A DNA stretch of 64,000 nt. It comes from Planomicrobium sp. YIM 101495 (lineage in GTDB: Bacteria > Bacillota > Bacilli > Bacillales_A > Planococcaceae). Where the stretch lies: assembly GCF_009707665.1 (NCBI RefSeq), contig NZ_WLZW01000001.1:1736001-1800000 (forward strand), in the 5' to 3' direction. The position numbers were made by a program, and so were the translations under genes. Below, in pieces: positions 27,227 through 35,302 of this stretch (position 1 is the stretch's first letter; every line of letters begins with the position of its first letter). The notes under the pieces were generated by a model. It worked only from the letters and a program-made list of their open reading frames with translations, did no database searches and had not been told where the DNA came from.

Positions 27227-27255
27227 TTGTCCTATTGTGGGAAGTCTGCTACAAT
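27227..27255 (+). promoter_or_regulatory. Sigma-A-type promoter of the small gene at 27315
   Basis: TTGTCC (27227-27232), 17-base spacer, TACAAT (27250-27255). Confidence 0.55.
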
Positions 27256-27314
27256 ACAGTTAATTCAATAATTTCCTGCTCCCTCAGTGGAGTGTGGATA
27301 GAGGTGCGAAGTTC

Positions 27315-27494
27315 ATGAGTAAGCAAATCGAGGGAAATGAGTCCCGTAGACATTTGCTGAAAGGGGAATTCGCCGAAGTGTCCGGAAGCTCATCTTTCCG
27401 GATGCTGGGCCTGTTCTTGAACAAAGACAGGACTGTCATACAGGAGAACTGTATGGAGGGCTATCTGATTGCGCAAAAACGAACGGTCTATTAG
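27315..27494 (+). CDS. Small 59-residue protein of unknown function
   Basis: A short frame beginning ATG 27315 after a GAGGTG site. The protein is polar, with a basic N-terminal part (ESRRHLLKG), a central FRMLGLFLNKDRTVIQ stretch and a tyrosine at the end. I do not recognise a family. It sits alone in a complete transcription unit: promoter at 27227-27255 and strong terminator at 27503-27536. A regulatory RNA with an incidental frame is the alternative. Confidence 0.55.
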   Translation: MSKQIEGNESRRHLLKGEFAEVSGSSSFRMLGLFLNKDRTVIQENCMEGYLIAQKRTVY

Positions 27495-27502
27495 TTTTTG
27501 CT

Positions 27503-27536
27503 GCAGCGACGAATCCCTTCGTCGCTGCTTTTTTTA
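27503..27536 (+). terminator. Strong terminator of the small gene
   Basis: 11-base perfect arms with a TCCC loop, then T7. Confidence 0.92.
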
Positions 27537-27600
27537 TTGCTCTCGCCCGGAGCATGTCCCTAGTTTGGTGAAACATATCATTAGGAAAAGGGTGGTAAAG

Positions 27601-28488
27601 ATGAATTTCGGACAAGTGATCACAGCAATGGTAACACCATTTGGAGCCAACGGAGACATCGATTGGCCTGCCACGGAACGATTGATCAATCATTTATTGG
27701 AGAACGGCACAGAGGCGCTAGTCATTGCTGGAACAACCGGCGAATCCCCGACATTGTCTGCAGAAGAAAAGAAAGAACTATTCACGTTTACGGTCAATGT
27801 TGTCGCAGGCCGCGCTCCTGTCATCGCCGGAACAGGCTCCAACGATACGCGCGATTCGGTCGCCATGACACACATCGCTGAACAAGCAGGCGTCGACGGC
27901 ATCATGCTTGTCACTCCTTATTATAATAAACCATCACAGGAAGGCATGTATCAGCATTTCAGAACGATTGCCGAAACGACGCACTTGCCGGTCATGCTCT
28001 ACAACATCCCTGGCAGAAGCGCTGTCGGCATGACGCCGGAAACGATCATCCGTCTCGCACAAGTAGAAAATATCACGAGTGTCAAAGAAGCGAGCGGCGA
28101 TTTGGACGCAATGGCACAAATCATCTACGCGACGCCCGATTCCTTCCAATTGTATAGCGGAGACGATGCACTCGCGTTGCCGGTATTGTCCATCGGCGGC
28201 GCGGGAGTCGTATCAGTCGCAGCGCATATCGCTGGCAATGAATTACAGGATATGATTCGCTCGTTCCGTCTCGGCGACCTTGCCCGCGCTGCATCGCTTC
28301 ATCAGCGCTTGTTGCCACTATTCAAAGGTTTGTTCGCTGCGCCGAACCCTGTGCCGGTGAAAACCGCCTTGAACTTGAACGGCATCGATACGGGAAGTGT
28401 ACGCTTACCGATGATTCCACTGGATGCCACTGAACTGGATACATTACAAAAACTCCTGGCTGTCACGGAAAGAAGTTTAATCAGCTAA
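27601..28488 (+). CDS. dapA: 4-hydroxy-tetrahydrodipicolinate synthase
   Basis: Condenses pyruvate with aspartate semialdehyde in lysine and diaminopimelate synthesis. 295 residues with Tyr134 (MLYNIPGR) and Schiff-base Lys162 (SVKEASGD), the AGTTGESPTL phosphate-like loop at residues 43-52, and the YYNKPSQEG segment. ATG 27601 follows a GGGTGG-rich site and begins the conserved MNFGQVITAMVTPF; the long upstream in-frame extension runs through the neighbouring terminator and is not real. No other lysine gene adjoins it, so this may be a second or stand-alone dapA copy. Confidence 0.95.
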   Translation: MNFGQVITAMVTPFGANGDIDWPATERLINHLLENGTEALVIAGTTGESPTLSAEEKKELFTFTVNVVAGRAPVIAGTGSNDTRDSVAMTHIAEQAGVDGIMLVTPYYNKPSQEGMYQHFRTIAETTHLPVMLYNIPGRSAVGMTPETIIRLAQVENITSVKEASGDLDAMAQIIYATPDSFQLYSGDDALALPVLSIGGAGVVSVAAHIAGNELQDMIRSFRLGDLARAASLHQRLLPLFKGLFAAPNPVPVKTALNLNGIDTGSVRLPMIPLDATELDTLQKLLAVTERSLIS

Positions 28489-28504
28489 TGGAGAAGAAAT
28501 GGTT

Positions 28505-28545
28505 AGCCTGTCCGGCTCACTTCAAGTGAACCGGACAGGCTTTTT
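28505..28545 (+). terminator. dapA terminator
   Basis: Arms 28505-28515 and 28531-28541 with an extra inner stem, then T5. Confidence 0.88.
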
Positions 28546-28548
28546 ACA

Positions 28549-28580
28549 TAAAAAAACAGCGCATTCGCTTCCCTGCGCTG
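28549..28580 (-). terminator. Terminator of the RsbR-like gene
   Basis: Arms CAGCGCA/TGCGCTG (28557-28563 with 28574-28580), then T7 on the minus strand. Confidence 0.85.
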
Positions 28581-28601
28581 CGTCCTAATTCCCCTCTGAT
28601 T

Positions 28602-29450
28602 TCAAGCGAAGTGACCCTTTGAAATCCTTTGGAACACTTGCTTCAACGTACCTCCGACTAACAGTTCTTCCTTGTTGATGCCGATTGCCACCATCATCTT
28701 AGCGATTTCCGGACGGATACCTGTCAAAACGGGCTTAATTCCGACGATCTTAAGGGAGCGTGTGATTTTCGTCATCTGTTCCACGACATTTTCATCCACT
28801 TGGACAACGCCAGACAGATCCAAAATGAGGGTATCGACATCAAGACGTGTCGCTTCCTGCAGTACTCTCTCCAGGATAAACCGGCCTCGGTCCAGGTCGA
28901 TATCGCCGACGAGCGGCAAGATCGCGATTTTTTCAGTGACGGGAACAACCGGGGCAGACAATTCCAGGAATTGGCGGCGTGAAGCGGCAAGCCGTCTTCG
29001 ATAAGTTTCCAAATAGGCAGTGCTATATGAGTAGGTCGCATAATCCATATAGGAATGGAACAGCTCCATCACGTTGAATAACGTTTCGACTGAAATCCGT
29101 TGGCGAATCGCTTCACTTTTCACAAGCTTCGAGAGATGTTTGCGGTATAGATTGGTCTCCAAAAGCGCATAGTCAAGCCCGACCCCGAGCGCGAGAAAAT
29201 AATTTCCAGTCTCCGCTCCCCATTTCGAAAGCCCGGCAAGCACTTCGTCTTCGTCCAGATGACGGATCAGTGACCAGCCCAGCAGCTCGATGAAGTCTGC
29301 GCGCACTTCCTGGATGTTCTGCCTCATTTCTTCGCTGATCCGTTCCGTCTGAGGATTCACTTCCCCTTCCGTCTCTTCTTGAATCAGCTCTGCGATCAAA
29401 TACTTCTGTGCTATGATTTCCTCTCCTAGTGAAATGATTCCTTTCTCCAC
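28602..29450 (-). CDS. RsbR-family STAS-domain protein (stressosome-type co-antagonist)
   Basis: 282 residues. The N-terminal domain (1-155) is all-helical, like the RsbR N-terminal globin-fold sensor. The C-terminal STAS domain (about 170-280) has ILPLVGDIDLDRGR and GIRPEIAKMMVAIGI, close to RsbRA paralogues that build the 1.8 MDa stressosome controlling sigma-B. The two positions usually held by phosphorylated threonines appear as Leu186 and Glu220, so it may not be a normal RsbT substrate. No rsb partners are adjacent. Confidence 0.85.
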   Translation of the reverse strand: MEKGIISLGEEIIAQKYLIAELIQEETEGEVNPQTERISEEMRQNIQEVRADFIELLGWSLIRHLDEDEVLAGLSKWGAETGNYFLALGVGLDYALLETNLYRKHLSKLVKSEAIRQRISVETLFNVMELFHSYMDYATYSYSTAYLETYRRRLAASRRQFLELSAPVVPVTEKIAILPLVGDIDLDRGRFILERVLQEATRLDVDTLILDLSGVVQVDENVVEQMTKITRSLKIVGIKPVLTGIRPEIAKMMVAIGINKEELLVGGTLKQVFQRISKGHFA

Positions 29451-29552
29451 TGCAACCCCTCCCTGCCATATTTCTTACAGTCTATTATACAGAGATAAAA
29501 TTGAATTGTGGGTATTTTTAGAAAATTATTAACAGTCACTGAAAATTACAGT

Positions 29553-29598
29553 AAAAAACTGCCCGGAAGAAGAACGATGTCCTCCTGCAGGCAGTTCA
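29553..29598 (-). terminator. Terminator of the RDD gene
   Basis: AACTGCC/GGCAGTT arms (29558-29564 with 29590-29596), followed by T-run on the minus strand. Confidence 0.75.
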
Positions 29599-29605
29599 TT
29601 ATGGA

Positions 29606-30004
29606 TTATTGTTCTTTGAGGACCGTACCTGCATAGAGGTCATGAGGAAGCCGGGACCCGTCAAATGACGTTCTGTCTTTCAAGTAAGCGAAAGTACTCA
29701 CCGAGTCTCGGTGTATCAGCCGTTTGACGATTTGTTCGTCCGTCAATGCCGTGCCGTCTTCGCTCTCGATCATGATCCCTTGCAGTTTGTGGCCGATTGT
29801 CTGGCCGCTTCGACGCAGCTGGATGTATTCCAACCCCCAGAATGTCACGGTCGGCAAGACGACGTTATAACAGAATTCCGTCCCCACATTCTTCTTATTC
29901 TTCGTCGCTGCCCGGAACACGCCTTCCACCGTAAGACTTGCCGCACTGGAGACAAGTGAATCGATCAGTAATGCTTTTATCCGTTTCTTCATCAATGGTT
30001 CCAT
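29606..30004 (-). CDS. RDD-family membrane protein
   Basis: 132 residues. The RDD hallmark is seen in KKRIKALLIDSLVSS near the start, and the second motif in SGQTIGHKLQGIMIESEDG, with two to three hydrophobic segments. ATG 30004 has AAGGAGG seven bases away; the longer frame to 30049 would overlap the preceding gene end. RDD proteins are multi-helix membrane proteins, some suggested to transport compatible solutes or Na+, but function is open. It is downstream of the PhnA-like gene, 44 bases apart, probably one transcript. Confidence 0.8.
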   Translation of the reverse strand: MEPLMKKRIKALLIDSLVSSAASLTVEGVFRAATKNKKNVGTEFCYNVVLPTVTFWGLEYIQLRRSGQTIGHKLQGIMIESEDGTALTDEQIVKRLIHRDSVSTFAYLKDRTSFDGSRLPHDLYAGTVLKEQ

Positions 30005-30048
30005 TTTTCTTCCTCCTTTTTCTGTGTGTTCAAGGGAATCAGTCGACA

Positions 30049-30384
30049 TCAGTTTTTCTTCACGAACTCCGACTTTAATTTCATCGGACCGAAGCCGTCG
30101 ATTTTGCAGTCGATGTCATGATCGCCATCGACCAGGCGGATGCTTTTCACTTTCGTGCCTTGCTTCAGGACATTCGAGCTGCCTTTCACTTTCAAATCCT
30201 TGATGACTGTGACCGAATCTCCATCGCTCAGGACATTGCCATTGGCGTCTTTGACGACTTTCTCTTCTTCAGATGGTTCCGCTCCCGGCGTCCATTCATG
30301 CGCACACTCAGGGCACACGAGCATGTTTCCATCTTCGTAAGTATACTCTGAACCGCAGTTCGGGCAATTCGGCAATTCGTTCAT
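30049..30384 (-). CDS. PhnA/YjdM-family zinc-ribbon protein
   Basis: 111 residues: an N-terminal zinc ribbon ([21 protein letters not shown], four cysteines at residues 7-27) and a C-terminal SH3-like domain ending in [15 protein letters not shown]. This is the YjdM family, often annotated PhnA although not needed for phosphonate breakdown. Function unknown. First gene of a likely two-gene unit with the RDD protein. Confidence 0.9.
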   Translation of the reverse strand: MNELPNCPNCGSEYTYEDGNMLVCPECAHEWTPGAEPSEEEKVVKDANGNVLSDGDSVTVIKDLKVKGSSNVLKQGTKVKSIRLVDGDHDIDCKIDGFGPMKLKSEFVKKN

Positions 30385-30508
30385 GTAAATCTCCTGCTTT
30401 CTTAAATTTTTTTTGGAACAGCATCCTGTCCCAGCCTCTAAGACTAGATTAGCCGAAGCGGTAACGATTTGCCATAGCGGACGAGTGATTGAGCATCCGG
30501 ATCGCTCC

Positions 30509-31015
30509 TTACTTCATATAATCCGGTACATACATCATGCTTGGATCTGCAGCGAGCCACGTCAGGACATCCTGCTCCGAAGTCCCGTCCGTCTCCTTCC
30601 AGGCTACAGCAAACGGCAGCATGAACGGCTTGCCTCCTGTAAAGCCGCTGATGGTAATCGAGACGCTGTGTTCGAGATATTCCGCATGATTTGCGTTTAC
30701 CTTCCTTACAGCCAGCAGCCATTCGTCGTCGACCGTGCCAATGCTCCACTTGAACAATCCGCTGTACCAACTCTTCAGTTCGAGCCATTCCCCTGTCTCT
30801 ACTCCTTCGTCCGTTATGTCGAGTGAAGGCATGAACGAACAAGTGAAGATGTATTCTTCATCCGTTTCCGGCACAAGGAGCGTTTCGATCAAGAAACGGC
30901 CATCGACCGGAATTTTCTCCTCGCTTCCCATCTTGACGATCCACATGTCTGTTTCAACTTCGCTGCCATCTTTCCTCTTCACATTTACCGTCACATCACC
31001 AAAAGGCGTCTTCAT
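30509..31015 (-). CDS. Hypothetical cytoplasmic protein, 168 residues
   Basis: No family recognised. Acidic soluble protein without signal or membrane segments, starting [18 protein letters not shown], with beta-rich pattern and several tryptophans (residues 25, 82, 90, 99). ATG 31015 is preceded by GAGGTGAGG. It lies between the PhnA-like gene and the aldo/keto reductase, all on the minus strand. Coding quality looks real, and nothing in the context points to a function. Confidence 0.65.
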   Translation of the reverse strand: MKTPFGDVTVNVKRKDGSEVETDMWIVKMGSEEKIPVDGRFLIETLLVPETDEEYIFTCSFMPSLDITDEGVETGEWLELKSWYSGLFKWSIGTVDDEWLLAVRKVNANHAEYLEHSVSITISGFTGGKPFMLPFAVAWKETDGTSEQDVLTWLAADPSMMYVPDYMK

Positions 31016-31107
31016 CCCGCCTCACCTCTTTCTTTTCCTTTTCTTTCAACAAAACCACCTATGATTCCTTCCAATCCTAAAATCACTTCCAACTCTCCGG
31101 AATTGCA

Positions 31108-31150
31108 TGAAAAAAACCGCTCCGGAAAGTCATCTTCCTTGACTCCCCTG
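31108..31150 (-). terminator. Possible terminator after the aldo/keto reductase gene
   Basis: A wobble-rich stem followed on the minus strand by T7 at 31116-31110. The stem is imperfect. Confidence 0.4.
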
Positions 31151-31168
31151 ACCGGCCCGTTTCTTTCT

Positions 31169-32101
31169 TCAATTGAAAATCCGATCGATTTCCCGGATTT
31201 CTTCATCCGTCAATTGCACATTCACCGTCTCCAAATTATCGAGCACTTGCTCCGAAGTTTTCGCACCAGGAATGATGACGTCGATTATGTCGTACGTTAA
31301 ATACCACGCAAGGACGAGATGAGCGATATCGACGCCTTTCGCCTCAGCGATCGGACGCAGCTGGTGGACTTTCGCTGCATTCTTCTTGAACGTATCCCCT
31401 TTGAACAGCGGATTGCCTGCACGCAAGTCCTCAAACGTCTCATGCCCCTTGTACTTGCCCGTCAACAAGCCCGACGCCAGCGGGAAGTATGGGATAAAGG
31501 AGATCCCTTGATCTGCAACGTAAGGGAAGAGTTCACTCTCCGCTCCACGATCGAACAAATTATATTTCCCTTGGAACACGTCCACATGTCCATCCGCATT
31601 CGCTTCTTTTAACTGCGGCAAGGAAAAGTTCGACACGCCGATTGCGCGGATTTTCCCTTCCTCCTTCAGGCGGTACAGCTCCCCGATCGCTTCTGCTTTC
31701 GGCGTCGCTTCGTCCGGATAGTGGATATACATCAAATCGATGTAATCCGTTTGCAGCCGCAACAAGCTTCTTTCCGTTTCTTCTCGCAAAAAAGCAGGTG
31801 TATTATTGTGCCTGACACCCTCTTCCGTAATGATCGGGGAGATTTTCGTCGCAATAACTACTTCTTGGCGCAAATCATACTGCTTCAACACTTCGCCAAT
31901 CAACTCTTCGGATCTTCCGACACCATACATATAGGCGGTGTCAATCATCGTGATGCCGTGGTCGACCGCTGTTTTCACGAGCATTTTCCCTTCCTCTTCG
32001 TCAAGGTTCGGATAAAGGTTATGACCGCCGACCGCATTCGTCCCAAGTCCGATCGGATGTACATACAAATCCGAATTTCCAAGCCGCACTTTTTCTGTCA
32101 T
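31169..32101 (-). CDS. Aldo/keto reductase
   Basis: NADPH-dependent oxidoreductase with a TIM-barrel fold, 310 residues. The catalytic tetrad is visible: Asp and Tyr in MIDTAYMYGVG, Lys in VVIATKISP, His in DLMYIHYPDE. The C-terminal LVLAWYLTYDIIDVIIPGAK segment binds NADP. It is closest to the YhdN/IolS (AKR11) group of Bacillus, which includes general-stress members. ATG 32101 has a GAGGGATG site; the upstream extension is unconserved. Physiological substrate unknown. Confidence 0.92.
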   Translation of the reverse strand: MTEKVRLGNSDLYVHPIGLGTNAVGGHNLYPNLDEEEGKMLVKTAVDHGITMIDTAYMYGVGRSEELIGEVLKQYDLRQEVVIATKISPIITEEGVRHNNTPAFLREETERSLLRLQTDYIDLMYIHYPDEATPKAEAIGELYRLKEEGKIRAIGVSNFSLPQLKEANADGHVDVFQGKYNLFDRGAESELFPYVADQGISFIPYFPLASGLLTGKYKGHETFEDLRAGNPLFKGDTFKKNAAKVHQLRPIAEAKGVDIAHLVLAWYLTYDIIDVIIPGAKTSEQVLDNLETVNVQLTDEEIREIDRIFN

Positions 32102-32266
32102 TTCGCATCCCTCTTCTCTAAAAAAATCGTTTGCCTGCTGTCCCGCCGCTCCCATACGTGTCTATTCTTCTTTACCCTTTCGCACAAAATCAAATCCCGT
32201 CAAAAAGACATGCGCTATTCTATTCGAATGCCGCATGCCTTTCCGTTCAATTATTCGAAGAGCTCC

Positions 32267-32470
32267 TCAACTGGTTTTACTTCTCGACCAGCTGGTCCAA
32301 TAAGCATCTCCATTCCCATCATCATGAATAGCCAAATACTCGTCCCAACTCATCTTATGTGACAAGCATGCCTTGCTGCAATAGCCAGTGGCATCCGTCT
32401 CGAAATAATAGCCTTCTTCCAATGGTTTTTTGCAGGAGCTGCACAACCACTTTCCGCTCTTCATTTCCAT
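32267..32470 (-). CDS. Small zinc-finger-like protein
   Basis: 67 residues with two cysteine pairs, LCSSCKKPL and GYCSKACLSHK, spaced like a treble-clef or MYND-type zinc site, then an acidic/aromatic tail. The GGGAAGG site lies close to ATG 32470 and is better spaced for a second ATG six bases on, so either may be used. No named family; likely a real small gene because the cysteine pattern is coherent. Confidence 0.6.
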   Translation of the reverse strand: MEMKSGKWLCSSCKKPLEEGYYFETDATGYCSKACLSHKMSWDEYLAIHDDGNGDAYWTSWSRSKTS

Positions 32471-32567
32471 TACCTTCCCTACTTTCTATCATAGCCTGCC
32501 ATTTCGTCAGGCTTCAATTGCAAGACCGGGACATGGAGTTTTAACGAAGATGGTCGATAAACTGTCC

Positions 32568-33098
32568 CTATAACCCTGTGATTGCACCATAAAGAAGGGC
32601 TAGCCCGATCACTAGTGCCGGATGCAGCTTCCATTTCTCGAGCATCAGGAAGCTGACAACCATGAGAATGATGGTCTCGATGGAGCCAAGTGATGCTTGC
32701 GACTCCAATACGAACTGCAGTGTCATGAAGCCGATCAGGACCGCGATGACAGGTTTTACGATTTTCGAAATGTTTTTTACTTCCGGTGAATCTTTATAGC
32801 GGTACAAGATTGCCATAAGACCAAGCATCAACATCAGTGATGGTGCAACGGCCCCGAACAGTGCGACCACTGAACCGAGGATACCGCCTTCTGAATAGCC
32901 GATATAGCCTGCCATTTTCGTTGCAATCGGCCCGGGCAATGAATTCCCGATTGCCAGTACTTCACCGAACTCTTGGGTCGACATCCACCCATAACGCTCT
33001 ACGACTTCCTCCTCGACGAGCGGAATGGAAGCAGGTCCGCCTCCGTAGCCGAGAACGCCAGGGATAAGGAAGGCCAAGAACAGCTGCCAGTAAATCAT
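32568..33098 (-). CDS. Chromate transporter family protein, second half (short-chain ChrA)
   Basis: 176-residue membrane protein equal to one CHR domain, with PGVLGYGGGPASIPLVEEEVV near the start and GNSLPGPIATKMAGYIGY. Short CHR proteins work as pairs, and this gene overlaps its partner by four bases. Family members export chromate or sulfate-like anions; natural substrate is uncertain. Last gene of the yfcC-ggt-chrA-chrA operon. Confidence 0.88.
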   Translation of the reverse strand: MIYWQLFLAFLIPGVLGYGGGPASIPLVEEEVVERYGWMSTQEFGEVLAIGNSLPGPIATKMAGYIGYSEGGILGSVVALFGAVAPSLMLMLGLMAILYRYKDSPEVKNISKIVKPVIAVLIGFMTLQFVLESQASLGSIETIILMVVSFLMLEKWKLHPALVIGLALLYGAITGL

Positions 33099-33658
33099 TT
33101 CTTCACCGTCCTTAAGATGAACGGCACTAAGACGAACAAGATTAGTGCACCGATCAAGATTGCTGGATGGAGCTCGATAAACTCAAGCAGGAAGGCGGAA
33201 GCGACGATGAACAAGATTGCGCGCCCCCAGCCTAGTGCGTCTTTTGACTGCTTCACGAAACTCCATGTGAGCACCGCGAGCATGACTGCCACAACCGGAA
33301 CGACCGTTTGCGACATATTATGGACCCATGGCACATCTTTGTACGACTGCAGCAATCCGAGCATCAAGATCATCAAGATGACCGTCGGGATGACGGAAGC
33401 TGCAAGAGCAGTCAGACAGCCTGCCAGTCCGCCGATGCGGTATCCGATATAACCAGCCAGCTTCGTCGCAATCGGGCCAGGCATCGTGTTCGCAAGAGCG
33501 ATCGTATCTCCGAAGTCTTCATCAGTCATCCATTTGAAGCGGGCGACCACTTCCCGCTGAAGAAGCGGAATGGCGGAAGGTCCGCCACCGAAGCCCAGCA
33601 TTCCTACACGGAAAAAAGCCATGAATATATCCGTGTAACGCAGCTGTTCCTTTGTCAC
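33095..33658 (-). CDS. Chromate transporter family protein, first half (short-chain ChrA)
   Basis: 187 residues, one CHR domain with RVGMLGFGGGPSAIPLLQREVV and ANTMPGPIATKLAGYIGY. It starts at GTG 33658, which overlaps the ggt stop codon, so translation is coupled on both sides. Together with the downstream gene it makes a heterodimeric ChrA-type transporter. The presence of gamma-glutamyltransferase directly upstream suggests a sulfur or glutathione context rather than chromate resistance, though this is inference. Confidence 0.88.
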   Translation of the reverse strand: MTKEQLRYTDIFMAFFRVGMLGFGGGPSAIPLLQREVVARFKWMTDEDFGDTIALANTMPGPIATKLAGYIGYRIGGLAGCLTALAASVIPTVILMILMLGLLQSYKDVPWVHNMSQTVVPVVAVMLAVLTWSFVKQSKDALGWGRAILFIVASAFLLEFIELHPAILIGALILFVLVPFILRTVKK

Positions 33659-35259
33659 CAGACCGCGACCGCGCCGTCTGTACGGGATTCCGTACCACCT
33701 GCCAGCACCCCTGTCTCAGGATTTCTCCAGATAATTTGTCCGCGACCGAAGCTTCCACCATCCGGCATCACTTCAATCTCATGGCCTTTTCGTTGAAGCG
33801 CCTGTACAAGATAGCTCGGGAACCCTGGCTCCACGTGCACTTTCTTGCCGCCGATCCATTGCCAACGTGGCATGTTGAGTGCTGCTTGCGGATTCAATAA
33901 ATAATCGAGCGTGTTCGTCATCACTTGGAAATGCCCTTGTGGCTGCATATAACCACCCATGACGCCGAATGGGCCGACCGCTTTCCCGTCCTTCGTCAAA
34001 AATCCAGGAATAATCGTGTGATACGTGCGCTTCCCTGGTTTCAAGACGTTCGGGTGTGCAGAATCAAGCGAAAAGTCTGCCCCTCGGTTTTGCAGACCGA
34101 TGCCCGTTCCTGGAATGACAATTCCTGAACCGAAGCCCATGTAGTTACTTTGGATGAAGGAAATCATATTGCCTTCTTCATCAGCTGCAGCAAGATACAC
34201 CGTGCCGCCTTTCGGCAACTCATAAGGTACGGGGTCACTCGCCTGGACATCGATTGTCGCAGCGCGTACCTTCGCGTATTCGTCCGACAGAAGATGCTCT
34301 ACAGAAACTGGCATATCCTCAGATTCTGTAATGAATGCTTGGCCATCCGTGAACGCCAGTTTCATCGATTCGATTTGCTGGTGGAGCGTCTCCGCGGATT
34401 GCCACTGCGGCGCATCCAGTTTATCGAATACATTCAATGCCATCAGTGCGACCATCCCCTGGCCGTTCGGTGGGATTTCCCACACATCATGTCCGCGGTA
34501 CTTCGTCGATACCGGTTCCACCCACTCAGGCTTATAAGCGGCAAGATCTGCTTTGCGCAAAAAGCCGCCATGCTGTTCCATGAATGCATCGATTTTCGAA
34601 GCGATTTCTCCTTCGTAAAAGTCGCGTGCATCCGACTCCCCGATTGCTCTAAGCGTTGCAGCGTGACCCGGTGACTTCCACATCTCTCCGATTTCCGGCG
34701 CACGTCCGTCCGGAGCGAATGTCTCGAACCAGCTGTCGAATTCAGCAGACTTGAAGGAATCTTTGAATTTATCGTATGCCTTCTTCCAATAATGGCCGAG
34801 GATCGGCGTCAGTGGATAGCCTTCCTCTGCATAACGGATCGCCGGCTGCAATGTTTCTAGTAAGGACAGCTTCCCGAACTTCTTAGACAGCTCGGCCCAT
34901 GCTGCAGGTACTCCTGGAACCGTGATCGGCACAAGTCCGTGTACAGGCATCTTTTCGTGTCCTTTCGCTTTGACTGCATCGACCGTCAAAGCTTGAGGTG
35001 ACGGACCGGAAGCGTTCAAGCCGTGCAACTTTCCTTTCGTCCAAACAAGTGCAAAGGCGTCGCCGCCGATTCCGTTTGATGTCGGTTCAACGACGGTCAA
35101 TGTCGCTGCAGTCGCGATGGCTGCATCGATGGCGTTCCCGCCTTTTTTCAAGATTTCAAGGCCTGCTTCTGAAGCAAGCGGCTGTGATGTCGCCACCATA
35201 CCTTTTTTAGCGAACACTGTGTGACGTTCGGATGCAAACGGGTTATGCAAATAATCCAT
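33655..35259 (-). CDS. ggt: Gamma-glutamyltransferase family protein (YwrD-like)
   Basis: N-terminal-nucleophile hydrolase of 534 residues that cleaves gamma-glutamyl bonds (glutathione and similar). The autocleavage/catalytic threonine lies in KGGTVYLAAADEEGNM; the substrate loop LQNRGADF and GGYMQPQGHFQVMTN follow. AAGGAGG is eight bases before ATG 35259. No signal peptide is seen, so unlike secreted B. subtilis Ggt it should be cytoplasmic, as proposed for YwrD. It is the second gene of the operon, 43 bases after yfcC. Confidence 0.9.
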   Translation of the reverse strand: MDYLHNPFASERHTVFAKKGMVATSQPLASEAGLEILKKGGNAIDAAIATAATLTVVEPTSNGIGGDAFALVWTKGKLHGLNASGPSPQALTVDAVKAKGHEKMPVHGLVPITVPGVPAAWAELSKKFGKLSLLETLQPAIRYAEEGYPLTPILGHYWKKAYDKFKDSFKSAEFDSWFETFAPDGRAPEIGEMWKSPGHAATLRAIGESDARDFYEGEIASKIDAFMEQHGGFLRKADLAAYKPEWVEPVSTKYRGHDVWEIPPNGQGMVALMALNVFDKLDAPQWQSAETLHQQIESMKLAFTDGQAFITESEDMPVSVEHLLSDEYAKVRAATIDVQASDPVPYELPKGGTVYLAAADEEGNMISFIQSNYMGFGSGIVIPGTGIGLQNRGADFSLDSAHPNVLKPGKRTYHTIIPGFLTKDGKAVGPFGVMGGYMQPQGHFQVMTNTLDYLLNPQAALNMPRWQWIGGKKVHVEPGFPSYLVQALQRKGHEIEVMPDGGSFGRGQIIWRNPETGVLAGGTESRTDGAVAVW

Positions 35260-35302
35260 GAAAAATTCCTCCTTCATTATTGGAAAGTTCTCTTTGTTCT
35301 AC

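Noticed and set aside
31012-31206. 64-codon minus-strand frame between the hypothetical gene and the aldo/keto reductase
   Set aside because: Overlaps the reductase end and a possible terminator; low-complexity composition.
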